From contig JAHHIE010000002.1 of NCBI GenBank assembly GCA_019358945.1, positions 248,001 through 312,000 of the forward strand: 64,000 nucleotides of DNA, read 5' to 3'. Position numbers and translations under genes: made by a program. Within the stretch, counting starts at the first letter, position 1. Every line of letters begins with the position of its first letter. The notes under the pieces are model-generated. The model searched no databases. It was not told the origin of the DNA and was given only the letters and a program-made list of their open reading frames with translations. Source of the stretch: Stenomitos rutilans HA7619-LM2 (GTDB lineage Bacteria > Cyanobacteriota > Cyanobacteriia > Leptolyngbyales > Leptolyngbyaceae). Positions 1 through 8,674 of this stretch are shown here, in pieces.

Positions 1-306
1 TGGTCGGTGGAATTGATGCCTACGCCCACGTCGTAGATCGTTCAGTGCCACAGTATTGACGCGATCGTCACCTTTTTAATCGCCACCTTCTCACGAGAAG
101 CAGGTCAGGCTTGCGGCGACCCTAGCAATAGAAGCTGTAGGGCTAGAAACGTTAGCTTCGTAAAGATTTAGTAGTTTCGTTGCGTCTGCTACGAGTCAGG
201 CTGATACGTAAGGTGAAGATAAAGCATCCGCTATTGTAGGTGACAGCGCTTAAACTTTAATTAAGGCTCCTAATCTTTTAATCATCGCGGCTATTCTTTA
301 GGGCTG
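1..306. other. Upstream region of hrcA, no complete gene
   Basis: No complete gene is supported here. A short open tail in the third forward frame (3..59) ends in TGA and could be the C-terminus of a gene lying outside the window, but 18 codons are too few to identify. A short stem formed by CCCTA and TAGGG around 119-143 could belong to its end. No CIRCE operator (TTAGCACTC spaced from GAGTGCTAA) is visible ahead of hrcA. Confidence 0.4.
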
Positions 307-363
307 GTGCATCAACGGTCAGTAGCAGCCATCCTTTTCACCCTTCATATCTGCGCATTTAGA

Positions 364-1476
364 ATGTCCCAATCGGTCAATCTTACAAATCGCCAGCAGC
401 AAGTTCTTTGGGCAACCATCCGCCATTACATCGCTACGGCTGAACCCGTTGGTTCGGAAGCACTGGTCAAAGATTACAACTTGAGCGTTAGTTCTGCGAC
501 GATACGCAATGCAATGGCAGCGCTAGAGAAGGGTGGTTTACTCTTCCAGCCGCACATATCAGCAGGGCGAGTGCCTTCCGACTCTGGCTACCGCACTTAT
601 GTTGATCAGTTGATTGTGCCGTCGAATGGCCTCACCCAACAAGTCGCACATTTGCTCAACGACCGCCTGAACTCAGAAGATTGGAGCTTTGAAGCTCTGC
701 TACGAGGTGCGGCACAAATTCTGGCAACCGTTGGGGGGTATATCACGCTCATTACAACGCCTCAAACTCGCACCAGTCATCTACGTCATGTGCAGCTTGT
801 GCCAGTCGATGCGCGCCGAGTGATGTTGATTTTTGTCACCGACTCCTACGAAACACAGTCTGCCCTGATTGAATTGCCACTCTTTACAGACGTTGAAGAC
901 CTCGATACTGATCTGCTAGAGCGAGAGCTTCAGATCTTGTCTAACTTCCTAAACAGCCAGTTACGCGGACGGGCGATCGCCGAACTGGCAACCCTCGACT
1001 GGAGCGAACTTGATCGCGAATTTGAACGCTATGCCGACCTCCTCAGAACCATCCTGGTGGAATTAACCCGGCGATCGCAGCCACCCGCCCCCACGCAGAT
1101 TGTGATTAGCGGGCTAGCAGAAGTGCTCCGTCAACCAGAATTTTCAGAACTTCAGCAGGTGCAAACCATCATCCATCTTTTGGAAGAAGAGCAGCACCAA
1201 CTCGTCCCCCTCATTTTTGAGCGATCGGATTTGCTTGAGCGATCGGATTTAGAACAACCCCGCAAGCGCGTGACGATTCGCATTGGGGCAGAAAACCCCT
1301 TAAAACCGATGCGAACCTGCACCCTCATTTCCTCAACCTATCACAAAGATTCTGTGCCAGTAGGGAGTGTAGGGGTATTAGGGCCGACGCGCATGGTGTA
1401 CGAGAACGCGATCGCGCTGGTGGAAGCCGCTGCCGATTACCTCTCAGAGGCTTTAAGCACACAACCGTCATCCTAG
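364..1476 (+). CDS. hrcA: Heat-inducible transcription repressor HrcA
   Basis: HrcA represses class I heat-shock genes (groESL, dnaK) by binding CIRCE operators, and needs GroEL for activity. The N-terminal 75 residues form the winged-helix domain, with the motif [20 protein letters not shown] and the recognition segment SSATIRNAM. The phrase [20 protein letters not shown] that follows is diagnostic, and the rest is the GAF-like dimerisation domain ending in a conserved [10 protein letters not shown] motif. The ATG at 364 gives 370 residues, slightly longer than the usual 340-360. An in-frame GTG at 307 would add 19 residues unlike the family. The gene stands alone, not with grpE-dnaK, as is common in cyanobacteria. 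Confidence 0.95.
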   Translation: MSQSVNLTNRQQQVLWATIRHYIATAEPVGSEALVKDYNLSVSSATIRNAMAALEKGGLLFQPHISAGRVPSDSGYRTYVDQLIVPSNGLTQQVAHLLNDRLNSEDWSFEALLRGAAQILATVGGYITLITTPQTRTSHLRHVQLVPVDARRVMLIFVTDSYETQSALIELPLFTDVEDLDTDLLERELQILSNFLNSQLRGRAIAELATLDWSELDREFERYADLLRTILVELTRRSQPPAPTQIVISGLAEVLRQPEFSELQQVQTIIHLLEEEQHQLVPLIFERSDLLERSDLEQPRKRVTIRIGAENPLKPMRTCTLISSTYHKDSVPVGSVGVLGPTRMVYENAIALVEAAADYLSEALSTQPSS

Positions 1477-1603
1477 TTTCTACACGCTTACCAGTAAGAG
1501 CTGCCTCCTTTGAGGGCACTATAGGTGTGCCGCGCTGCTGATGGTGCTAGCGATCGCGTGCAAACTCTCGTGGTGCAACACTGGCTGCAAGGAACTTCAG
1601 GAC

Positions 1604-2353
1604 ATGGTACAAACATTACTTTCATCGTTGGGCTTATGGGTGCTGCTTCCTAGCGCGTTTTGGATGCTCATGATTTTTGACTGCGTTCGCAACGAACCCG
1701 ATCGACAAACCTGGATCTACATTCTGATCTTTCTAAACGTAGCGGGCGCGATCGTGTACTTCTTTGCCTGTTGGTTACCCCGCTCCAACGTAGCCGCACC
1801 CAGTTACTTCAAACGCTGGAGCCTACGCCAGCCCCTTTGGAACGCAGAAGCGGGTGTCCGAAACATTGGAAAAGCCCACCAATATGTCACGCTGGGTAAT
1901 GTCTTGACCGAAATGGGCACGTTTGACAAAGCCGTCGTAGCCTACCAGCAGGCCCTGGAGAAAGAACCTGCCAACGTTCATGCTCTGTGGGGTGCAGCAT
2001 TTATTGAGATGAGAAACAAGCAGTTTGCAGTGGCAAGAGAGCATCTACAAGCACTGTTAAAGCTCGATTCAGACTACAAATGTGGTGAAGCCTCACTTTT
2101 GTACGGCAAAGTACTGTTTGAGCTAGGAGACTGGGAGATCGCTCAATCACATCTCGAAAAAGATATCAAACACTGGAGCCATCCTGAATCATCGCTGTTG
2201 CTCGCCACGATTCAAAGCAAAGCAGGCAACACTCAAGACGCTCGCAACTGCCTGGAGACGATGCTCGCAAAGGTGAAAGCCTCACCGATTTACCACTACA
2301 GAAGACATCAACATGTGGTGAGAAAAGCAGAGAAAATGCTGAAAGCGTTGTAG
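1604..2353 (+). CDS. Membrane-anchored TPR protein
   Basis: The predicted protein has 249 residues. Two hydrophobic helices occupy roughly residues 5-20 and 35-55, in an arrangement resembling the N-terminal membrane domain of phospholipase D-like proteins. They are followed by TPR units (YVTLGNVLTEMGTFDKAVVA and neighbours) at about residues 95-230. TPR domains bind proteins; the partner is unknown. The ATG at 1604 is chosen because AAGGAA lies about nine bases upstream and the hydrophobic segment begins at once. An upstream ATG at 1541 would add 21 unconvincing residues. It follows hrcA by 127 bp on the same strand and may or may not be co-transcribed. Confidence 0.75.
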   Translation: MVQTLLSSLGLWVLLPSAFWMLMIFDCVRNEPDRQTWIYILIFLNVAGAIVYFFACWLPRSNVAAPSYFKRWSLRQPLWNAEAGVRNIGKAHQYVTLGNVLTEMGTFDKAVVAYQQALEKEPANVHALWGAAFIEMRNKQFAVAREHLQALLKLDSDYKCGEASLLYGKVLFELGDWEIAQSHLEKDIKHWSHPESSLLLATIQSKAGNTQDARNCLETMLAKVKASPIYHYRRHQHVVRKAEKMLKAL

Positions 2354-2374
2354 GAGAAGCCAAGTGGCGTTTCG

Positions 2375-5158
2375 CTAGCTCGATTGCTTTTCTAAAGCTT
2401 CAAACCGCTGAAATTCTTGCCATGCCCTAACAAGATTAACTTGCATCAAAGCCGCTACTCCGCTTAATGCATGAAGTTCTGGCAGCTTTGGGTTTAATTT
2501 GAGCGCCGTGTTGAGCGCGGCCTGGGCCGCACCAGCCCGAAAATCGTATAGGTTGATAAAGGCTAAATAGCCGTAGGCATAAGGGTTTTGGGCATCAAGC
2601 TGCACAACCTGCTGAAGTGTGGCGATCGCATCACCCACTCGACGCTTGAGAACAGTTGATAGCGCCAGAGTATAGGCAAACTCACGATTTTTTGGCTCTT
2701 GCGTCAAGCGGTAGGTCATCGCCTGTCTTGCCTGCTCAGCATAATCTTGCGTCGGGTCGTATTGGTTGATCCGCCCAATCTGATCAAAGACGGGATCTAG
2801 TGCCTTGCCGCCTTTAGGCAGCGCTGTTGCAAGCGTTCGTAACTGCGTGACAAGATCCAGTTCGGGTGCAGGATTGGCGGCCGTGTTGGCAACAAGACGT
2901 AAGCTAATTGGGGGCGTGGCGATCGCCGCTGCTTGACCTGTTTGGCGATTGAGGTAGGTCGCTTCTAACGTATAGGTTCCAGGTGACACGGCTTGAGGCG
3001 GCAACATGGACAGACGCTCAACGACTTGAAACCGAGTAGCACTCCCCATCGGCAAAACCTTAGGATGCAGTAAGCCCATTCCAATGCCGTGATCATGCAA
3101 CCAGCGTTCTGAAGTAGCGAGGTTTCCCTGTTTGTGCCACGTTAGGATGACCAGACCCGATCGCAACGCGTCCCAGTTGCCAGACCAGCGATATGTTACG
3201 GGAATGGGTTTTCCAGGCGGAGCACGATCGGGCACAATGACTTGATCGAGTGTGATGGGGGCAGGGGAAGCAGGGGAAGCAGAGGAAGCAGGGGAAGTTT
3301 TGAGTAGCGCGTTGCGCCGCTGAGTCTGAAAGACACGCTTCGCGAACGCTAGAGAGTTTTGAGTTTTGAGTTCTATGTGCTGTCTGCTATCTACACTCTG
3401 CTGACCGCTGACCGTTGACGGCTGACCGTTGACTTCTGACTTCCCCATTACAGGCATTACCTCTAAAAGCGGAATGGTGCGGCGAAAAAGTTTCAGCGTG
3501 CTGCGATCGGGCAGCGTCCAGGTTTTGTGCAGCGTGAAATCAGTTCCTTGCTCCACTGTTTTGACTAAAGCTGTCTGCGAATCCTGTTGACGAATAGCTC
3601 CTTGATCGTCTGTTTTCGTCAGGAACCAGGAGAGCGATCGCTGGTCTTGCTCGACCTGAGACTTGCGCGTGCCGACCTGCCGACCGTAGACCCGAAAATT
3701 TTGCAGATTGCCGTAGTAATTAATGTTGTGCTGGTTGATTTGCCCAGTCGATGGCAACACGCCAATGGTCGATCGCAGGTAAGGTTGCGCCTGTAGAACA
3801 GAGTCGATCACTTGAGTGTGGGGATAGGCGGCTCCTGTATACGCAAAGTGCTGAGCAAAAGAGGTTGGCTGGAGTGTACGGCCAAGCGGCAACACCACCA
3901 AATTGCTGCACATCAACACGATCGCCAACCCGGTCAAACCCCACTGCAAGAGTTGCCAGCGCTTGGGTAACAGCGTGATGCCATAGCCCAATAGCAGCGC
4001 CACAATCGGTAAGTAAGGCACCACATAGCGATCGTCCTTGTTGACATTCAACGATGATAAGAGATAACCACTAATGCAGTAGACAAAGAGCCAACCCACC
4101 GCTTCTTTTGATGCACCATATATCTGCTGACGATAGCGTTTCGTTTTCGGTGAAAAGTCCATTTCGCCAGCGCAATGGCTACTCACCCGCGATCGCCGCC
4201 AAAAGCACAAAAAGCCTACTAGCGGCATCAGCAACAACGGTAGCGATATCATGACTGGCAGCGCTTTTAAGTAGTACGTCCAGGCATCTAGCGAAAGGAG
4301 AGAGGGATCATGCTCTGCGATCGCAGAATCGATGGTCGCTCGCTTTGTCGCTGAGAGCATCAGCAGCCAGTTTGTACGATACCAGGGCACCCAGATCAGC
4401 ATGGACAGGCACACGGCAAACACCAACTGCAACAGTCGCACCCAAGCGCGTTGCCAAAGCGTTTCAATGCCTACCCACACGAGCGGCACAAACAGAAATA
4501 AGAGTGCTGGCTGCTTTACCATCAGCGCCAGTCCTAAAGTGAGGCCGATCGCAACCACTAGCAGCCAATCTAGAAGGATAAAGGATGAATGAAGGCTAGA
4601 ATTCGATCCGTTCTTTATCTTTAAGCCTTTATCCTCTATCCTTCTCCCTTTCTCCCTCCAAACCGTCAAACAGGCATAACAAAGCGTCACCAGGGCCGTC
4701 AGCGGAAAATCAAGCAAAAAATCTAATCGAACCCGATAGAGTCCCGGCATAAGCAAGCACAGTCCTACAGCCCAGAGCGCGGCTGGCACCGTTAAAAGAC
4801 ATACGCCAATGAGATACACCGAGCTGAGCAAAATGGCGCTAAACAGAAGATTGACCAGCGTACTTTGATCAACTCCAGCCCCAAAGAGACTTAGAAAAGG
4901 CGCTGTAGAAATATAGAAAAGCGGCGGAATTTTGGAAGACAACTGCCACAAATGAGTCCACCAGTCATTTGAGAACCACTGAGGCGTTTGGAGCGCTTGC
5001 CAGTAGTTCAGCGCCCCGGTCAGGTAATCTGCTTGATCCCAGTTGGGAATGCTGTGATCCAGGGCAAACCAGAGACGATCGCTGATCGCCCCCATCAACC
5101 ACAACAATCCCAAAGCAGGCAAACCTCTCACCCACGGTCGTCGATTGCGTCCAATCAC
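2375..5158 (-). CDS. Membrane glycosyltransferase (GT39/ArnT-like) with C-terminal TPR region
   Basis: A 927-residue polytopic protein. The N-terminal half has about ten transmembrane helices and the motif PNWDQADYL near residue 40, matching the acidic first-loop motif of GT-C enzymes that transfer sugars from polyprenyl phosphates. The C-terminal third, from about residue 640, is soluble: a beta-rich segment, then TPR-like repeats (residues 780-920). The GTG start at 5158 overlaps the stop of the upstream acetyltransferase as GTGA, so translation is probably coupled. Two stretches (about residues 165-195 and 570-640) are written in dispersed-repeat DNA and look like in-frame insertions in loops or linkers. 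Substrate unknown; the fold assignment is good, the specific reaction is inference. Confidence 0.8.
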   Translation of the reverse strand: MIGRNRRPWVRGLPALGLLWLMGAISDRLWFALDHSIPNWDQADYLTGALNYWQALQTPQWFSNDWWTHLWQLSSKIPPLFYISTAPFLSLFGAGVDQSTLVNLLFSAILLSSVYLIGVCLLTVPAALWAVGLCLLMPGLYRVRLDFLLDFPLTALVTLCYACLTVWREKGRRIEDKGLKIKNGSNSSLHSSFILLDWLLVVAIGLTLGLALMVKQPALLFLFVPLVWVGIETLWQRAWVRLLQLVFAVCLSMLIWVPWYRTNWLLMLSATKRATIDSAIAEHDPSLLSLDAWTYYLKALPVMISLPLLLMPLVGFLCFWRRSRVSSHCAGEMDFSPKTKRYRQQIYGASKEAVGWLFVYCISGYLLSSLNVNKDDRYVVPYLPIVALLLGYGITLLPKRWQLLQWGLTGLAIVLMCSNLVVLPLGRTLQPTSFAQHFAYTGAAYPHTQVIDSVLQAQPYLRSTIGVLPSTGQINQHNINYYGNLQNFRVYGRQVGTRKSQVEQDQRSLSWFLTKTDDQGAIRQQDSQTALVKTVEQGTDFTLHKTWTLPDRSTLKLFRRTIPLLEVMPVMGKSEVNGQPSTVSGQQSVDSRQHIELKTQNSLAFAKRVFQTQRRNALLKTSPASSASPASPAPITLDQVIVPDRAPPGKPIPVTYRWSGNWDALRSGLVILTWHKQGNLATSERWLHDHGIGMGLLHPKVLPMGSATRFQVVERLSMLPPQAVSPGTYTLEATYLNRQTGQAAAIATPPISLRLVANTAANPAPELDLVTQLRTLATALPKGGKALDPVFDQIGRINQYDPTQDYAEQARQAMTYRLTQEPKNREFAYTLALSTVLKRRVGDAIATLQQVVQLDAQNPYAYGYLAFINLYDFRAGAAQAALNTALKLNPKLPELHALSGVAALMQVNLVRAWQEFQRFEALEKQSS
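3243..3298. repeat. Short tandem repeat of GGGGAAGCA-type units within coding region
   Basis: The 9-base unit GGGGAAGCA/GGGGAAGCAGA repeats about four times and encodes the Ser-Pro-Ala-rich run of the glycosyltransferase linker. It directly abuts the palindromic repeat, so several repeat families are stacked in one linker. Confidence 0.75.
3297..3372 (-). repeat. Dispersed palindromic repeat plus TTTTGAG repeat, inside a coding region
   Basis: On the minus strand this reads as tandem ACTCAAA units, then TCTAGCGTTCGCGAAGCG and a second arm containing CAGCGGCGCAACGCGCTAC. A nearly identical element lies between genes at 53213-53269, differing at only about two positions in some 55. Here it encodes part of the glycosyltransferase linker without breaking the frame. 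Confidence 0.8.
4575..4665. repeat. STRR-like repeat (AAGGATAAAGGATGA type) inside coding region
   Basis: The run AGAAGGATAAAGGATGAATG and, further on, its complement-like CTTTATCCTCTATCCTTCTC bracket a short spacer. This type of repeat is usually intergenic (a similar pair lies at 32140-32255). Here it encodes a polar, Lys/Ser-rich loop of the glycosyltransferase between hydrophobic helices. Confidence 0.7.
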
Positions 5159-5607
5159 CGTCCAGTCTGGCTCATTAACAGCTTTTTCATCTTGACATGG
5201 GGAATCCCCGCTTCCACAAAAATCTCGCCTTCTGGCTCAAACCCTAGCCGTTGGTAAAAGTCTCGTACAGCTTCCTGAGCGTGGATTTGGACTTCTGCCA
5301 CGTTTGCTTCTTGCAGAAAGGCGATCGCGGCTACCATCAGGCGTTTCCCAATGCCAGAGCCTCGCGCCGCTCTGATCACGGCAACTCGCTCCACCTTAGC
5401 TGTGAGGCTGTCAAGCCTGCGGATTCTCGTGGTACCGACAGGTTGCCCGTCTAAATAGGCCAGCAAGTGATCAGACGCTTCATCCTGACCATCAAACTCT
5501 AAATCGGCTGAGACTCCTTGCTCAAGTTGGAAAACAAGGTAGCGAATCTGCTGAATGGCTGAAAAATCGAGCGAAAAATTTGCAACTTTGATGACCAAAT
5601 TGTCCAT
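5155..5607 (-). CDS. GNAT-family N-acetyltransferase
   Basis: A 150-residue single-domain acetyltransferase that would move acetyl from acetyl-CoA to an amine. The acetyl-CoA binding motif A is visible as VERVAVIRAARGSGIGKRLM (about residues 71-90), and the C-terminal motif B region has DFYQRLGFEPEGEIF. The overall pattern (an early IRYLVFQLEQG phrase, then a His-rich end) resembles the ElaA/YyaT-type GNATs. I start at the ATG at 5607; the longer frame from 5667 adds 20 unlikely residues. It ends in a four-base GTGA overlap with the glycosyltransferase, so the two form an operon. The substrate is not predictable. Confidence 0.85.
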   Translation of the reverse strand: MDNLVIKVANFSLDFSAIQQIRYLVFQLEQGVSADLEFDGQDEASDHLLAYLDGQPVGTTRIRRLDSLTAKVERVAVIRAARGSGIGKRLMVAAIAFLQEANVAEVQIHAQEAVRDFYQRLGFEPEGEIFVEAGIPHVKMKKLLMSQTGR

Positions 5608-5942
5608 AATGACTGCTACCAGCGATCGCACCCACGATTTCATCATTGCCCACAAGCGTGGAGACAAATTGAGACGGTATGGCAGCGAGTATAGCGGATG
5701 GTCGCTAGCGTGTCTCTAGGGCGCGTCATCAATTAAGCTCAGAAAGCTTGAGGTATCGGCATCAGCGTGCCCGTCCTAACAAACACGACTAGGGGCTGGA
5801 ATCCTTGCTGCAAGCCCTGTGTATGAGTCATTGATGGCAACCCTTAGCTCAACGCTCTAATCAACCATTTTGGGGGGGCTAGCTATAGCGGGCGATCGCA
5901 CCCTGGTCTAGTGAAGAACGACCTTTACATGAGGACAACGCT

Positions 5943-7073
5943 TTGGCTGAAGAACGTGCATTTTGGCTTGCCTGGTCACAGATTAATGGCGTTGGCCCAA
6001 TTCTGCTAAGGCGGTTACAGAAGCACTTTGGTTCTTTAATGACCGCCTGGGAAGCCAGTGCTTCAGTGCTGGTAGAAGTGGAAGGCGTGGGCGCTCAAAC
6101 TGCCGACGCGATCGTGGTAGAGCGCAAAGCCCACAACCCTACTGTCTTACTAGAACAGCATGAACGCGAGAATGCTCATTTTTGGACACCTGCTGATGCT
6201 GACTATCCCCGTCTTCTGCTAGAAACACCTGATCCACCACCGCTACTGTACTATCGCGGTACGGTGGATGCGCTCGAAAACCAGGGCACTACGCCAATAG
6301 TGGCGATCGTCGGCACCCGTGACCCCTCTGACTACGGCAGACGGTGGACTCGTCGCCTCACAACCACACTGGCACAAGGCGGTTTTACCGTTGTTTCTGG
6401 TCTAGCAGAAGGCATTGATACAGAAGTCCATCGAAGCTGCCTGAGCGTTCGAGGCCGGACATTAGCTGTGTTGGGTACTGGGGTGGATGTGGTATATCCC
6501 TGGTCAAACCGACAACTACAGCAGCAAGTCGTCGAACAGGGGCTGTTGCTGAGTGAATACCCTGCGGGCACCCAGCCCGATCGCACCCATTTCCCGCGTC
6601 GTAACCGCATCATTGCAGGCTTGAGTCGCGCCACGATCGTCATGGAAGCCCCACTGCGATCGGGTGGTCTGATCACAGCCCATTTGGCAAATGAGTACGG
6701 GCGCGATGTATACATTCTGCCTGGTAGTTTAGATAATCCCAAAGCGCTTGGTTGTCTGCATTTGCTTAACAAAGGGGCGCAGGTCATTCTCAGCGAGGCG
6801 CATCTGCTCGAAATGTTAGGTAGCCTGCCCCAACTGGCACCACCCACTCCTGCTCACCAAACCCAGATCCCCCTCAACCTGGAGCCTGCCTTGGATAAAG
6901 TGCTGCAAATTCTCACCCAGTTCTCTCAAGCAAACGGTGCAGAATCCCTGCCGTTTGACTTCATCGTTCAGCAATCTCAACTTCAGGCTGGTAGCGTTTC
7001 CAGTGCGCTCTTGCAACTTGAACTCATGGGCCTGGTTTCTCAGCAACCTGGAATGCGCTACCAGCGGCAATAG
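5943..7073 (+). CDS. dprA: DNA-processing protein DprA (Smf)
   Basis: DprA binds incoming single-stranded DNA during natural transformation and loads RecA. The 376-residue protein has an N-terminal helix-hairpin-helix region (NGVGPILLRRL and VEGVGAQTADAI), a Rossmann-like core with VAIVGTRDPSDYGRR, VSGLAEGIDTEVH, LGTGVDVVYPWSN and FPRRNRIIAGLS, and a C-terminal winged-helix-like region (about residues 305-376). The start is TTG, supported by GAGGA seven bases upstream; a nearby ATG at 5929 is in another frame. It is monocistronic. This supports potential natural competence, a known trait of several cyanobacteria. Confidence 0.95.
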   Translation: MAEERAFWLAWSQINGVGPILLRRLQKHFGSLMTAWEASASVLVEVEGVGAQTADAIVVERKAHNPTVLLEQHERENAHFWTPADADYPRLLLETPDPPPLLYYRGTVDALENQGTTPIVAIVGTRDPSDYGRRWTRRLTTTLAQGGFTVVSGLAEGIDTEVHRSCLSVRGRTLAVLGTGVDVVYPWSNRQLQQQVVEQGLLLSEYPAGTQPDRTHFPRRNRIIAGLSRATIVMEAPLRSGGLITAHLANEYGRDVYILPGSLDNPKALGCLHLLNKGAQVILSEAHLLEMLGSLPQLAPPTPAHQTQIPLNLEPALDKVLQILTQFSQANGAESLPFDFIVQQSQLQAGSVSSALLQLELMGLVSQQPGMRYQRQ

Positions 7074-7402
7074 TCTTAACGGTCATGCATGCAACCGATT
7101 ACTTATAGGATTATTTGTTCTAGGAACGAGTCCATTTAGCAACGGGCTTGGCAACAAATGATACCGATTTAAAGAATGACGGCTACAGATCAATCGGTGG
7201 GTAGGGGCAAGGCATTGCCTTGCCCCTAGAGGATGTGTCGCATTTTCAATTCAAATTGGTATGAAGCGGATCAGTGGTTTGCTAGCCGCGAAAACTCATT
7301 TGTGACCTACGGCTCCTATCTGCTGCCAGATGGCATGAAATAGCCCTAATTATTTATGTTAGTTACACTCACCAAAAGATTGATAATCGGCACAATTGAC
7401 CT
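7074..7402. other. Intergenic region with a 27-base perfect hairpin
   Basis: No gene is supported. The region holds the palindrome at 7202-7228. A short open frame ending in TAG at 7343 reads like a protein tail (its last residues include SFVTYGSYLLPDGMK), but it has no visible start or upstream domain and may be a gene remnant. Confidence 0.4.
7202..7228. repeat. Perfect inverted repeat, TAGGGGCAAGGCA around one base
   Basis: TAGGGGCAAGGCA is followed by one T and then its exact reverse complement, a 13-bp stem with almost no loop. It has no U-tract, so it is more likely a dispersed palindromic repeat or cruciform site than an intrinsic terminator. Confidence 0.8.
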
Positions 7403-7846
7403 ATGCAAAATACGACCAAGAGCACTGGAAAGGCAACTCGTGGTTCAGAAAATAATTCGTACATTGAACTGCTGAATGGCTTTCCTTCTCGACCCGTCAA
7501 ATCAGAAGCAGACTTTTTTGCGACTCAGAAAGTTATTGACTCGCTGATCGATCGCGGTGAATTAACGTCTGACGAAGAAGACTATCTCGATGTTTTAGGT
7601 ACTTTAGTTTACGAATACGAAGAGAAGCATGTTCACATCCCTGACCTGCATGGTGTGGATCTGCTCAAAGCATTATTAGCTGAATCTGATTTACGCTAAA
7701 AAGATTTGGTGCCAATCTTCAAAACAGAGTCGATCGTATCAGAAGTGTTAAACGGTCAACGCAAGCTGACGGCAAATCACATCGAAAAGCTTGCTGCGTT
7801 CTTCCGTCTTTCTCCGGCTGCATTCTTTCAAGCAAAGCATCGATAA
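7403..7846 (+). pseudogene. HigA-like helix-turn-helix antitoxin, interrupted by a TAA stop
   Basis: The first 98 codons encode an acidic N-terminal domain (FFATQKVIDSLIDRGELT, DEEDYLDVLGTLVYEYEE). TAA at 7697-7699 ends the frame exactly where the HTH domain should begin. The same frame then continues for 48 codons with KDLVPIFKTESIVSEVLNGQ and KLTANHIEKLAAFFRLSPAA, the expected helix-turn-helix of COG5499-type antitoxins, to TAA at 7844. Relatives usually have Gln at this position, so a CAA-to-TAA change is the simplest explanation. No HigB-like toxin gene is visible next to it. A GTG at 7709 could restart a 45-residue HTH-only peptide. The single-stop reading is seen directly; loss of function is inference. 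Confidence 0.75.
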
Positions 7847-8187
7847 AGAGCAAGGAGAATTTTGGGGGATTGCGGGCTTCTGCTGTCGATCAGTGATGAA
7901 AAGCTGCACCTTGCACCCCGAACCCGAACCCCATGCCTGCTGATTCTTACAGAAACGAATTTTGACCAGGAACCATTCCCGTCGATCGCGGTCGATTAAC
8001 CTGTGGATACTGCTGCACGTAACTTGTTCGACTGAATGCTACCTGACTAAAAATTGTTTGTCTGAAAATCGCATCACTACACCTTAATCCGATCGCAGCA
8101 GTTCTAGATCTACAGTTGTCCTGTTGAACCCTACGGCTAAAGTAAGGCCCATTTCAAACCACAATCAGGGTTTCAACGGTTTTGACT
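7847..8187. other. Intergenic region, nothing recognised
   Basis: No convincing open frame, RNA gene or repeat was found between the broken antitoxin and the small membrane protein. It contains scattered GATCG motifs only. Confidence 0.4.
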
Positions 8188-8397
8188 ATGAATACAAAAG
8201 CCACCGCATTGATACATTCCCCTGCGATCGCCGCAATCACCGTCGAAATTCCTCCCGCTCCAGCACCACAGTGGAATCCATTTGATCCAGCATGGATCAA
8301 AGTTTGGCAGGAAGTTGGCCCTATTGGCTACTTGGCGCTGCTGTGTGTGTTTATTTGGCTCCTAACTCGTTTTGTCGAAACGGTGAAGGGCAAGTAA
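8188..8397 (+). CDS. Small single-span membrane protein, unknown
   Basis: A 69-residue protein with a Pro-rich N-terminal half (EIPPAPAPQWNPFDPAW) and one clear transmembrane helix (about residues 46-62, YLALLCVFIWLLTRFV) ending in a basic tail. The ATG at 8188 is preferred over a TTG two codons earlier. A strong intrinsic terminator starts 21 bases after the stop, which supports a real, separately transcribed gene. I do not recognise the family. Confidence 0.55.
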   Translation: MNTKATALIHSPAIAAITVEIPPAPAPQWNPFDPAWIKVWQEVGPIGYLALLCVFIWLLTRFVETVKGK

Positions 8398-8417
8398 TGC
8401 AATCTTTGACAGCGCAT

Positions 8418-8450
8418 CGGTCAGCCATTCTTACTTGGCTGACCGTTTTT
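8418..8450 (+). terminator. Rho-independent terminator
   Basis: CGGTCAGCCA (8418-8427) pairs perfectly with TGGCTGACCG (8436-8445), with an eight-base loop, and is followed directly by TTTTT. It ends the small membrane protein transcript and insulates glgA. Confidence 0.9.
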
Positions 8451-8674
8451 GTGAGAGGAGTATGAGAAATAAGGGATAAAGAGTCAGAGGAGGAGCGGGA
8501 TGGTTACGATCGTCTACTTTCTAACCTACAGCAGAGATAATTGGAACGATTTTGCTACCATCTGGAGAGTATCTGGGCAGGTGTTTATCCTTCTCCGTTA
8601 CGTTGCGTCTTGACCAGAAATTTTATACGTTTGTGAACGTAACGCTCTAAATTCCCCCTCTGCGAGGAGTAAGC

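Noticed and set aside
307-363. Extended HrcA start at GTG 307
   Set aside because: The added residues do not match the family; ATG 364 leads directly into the conserved N-terminus.
7262-7343. Protein-like tail ending SFVTYGSYLLPDGMK
   Set aside because: No start or upstream domain; possible gene remnant only, and it does not resemble a HigB toxin.
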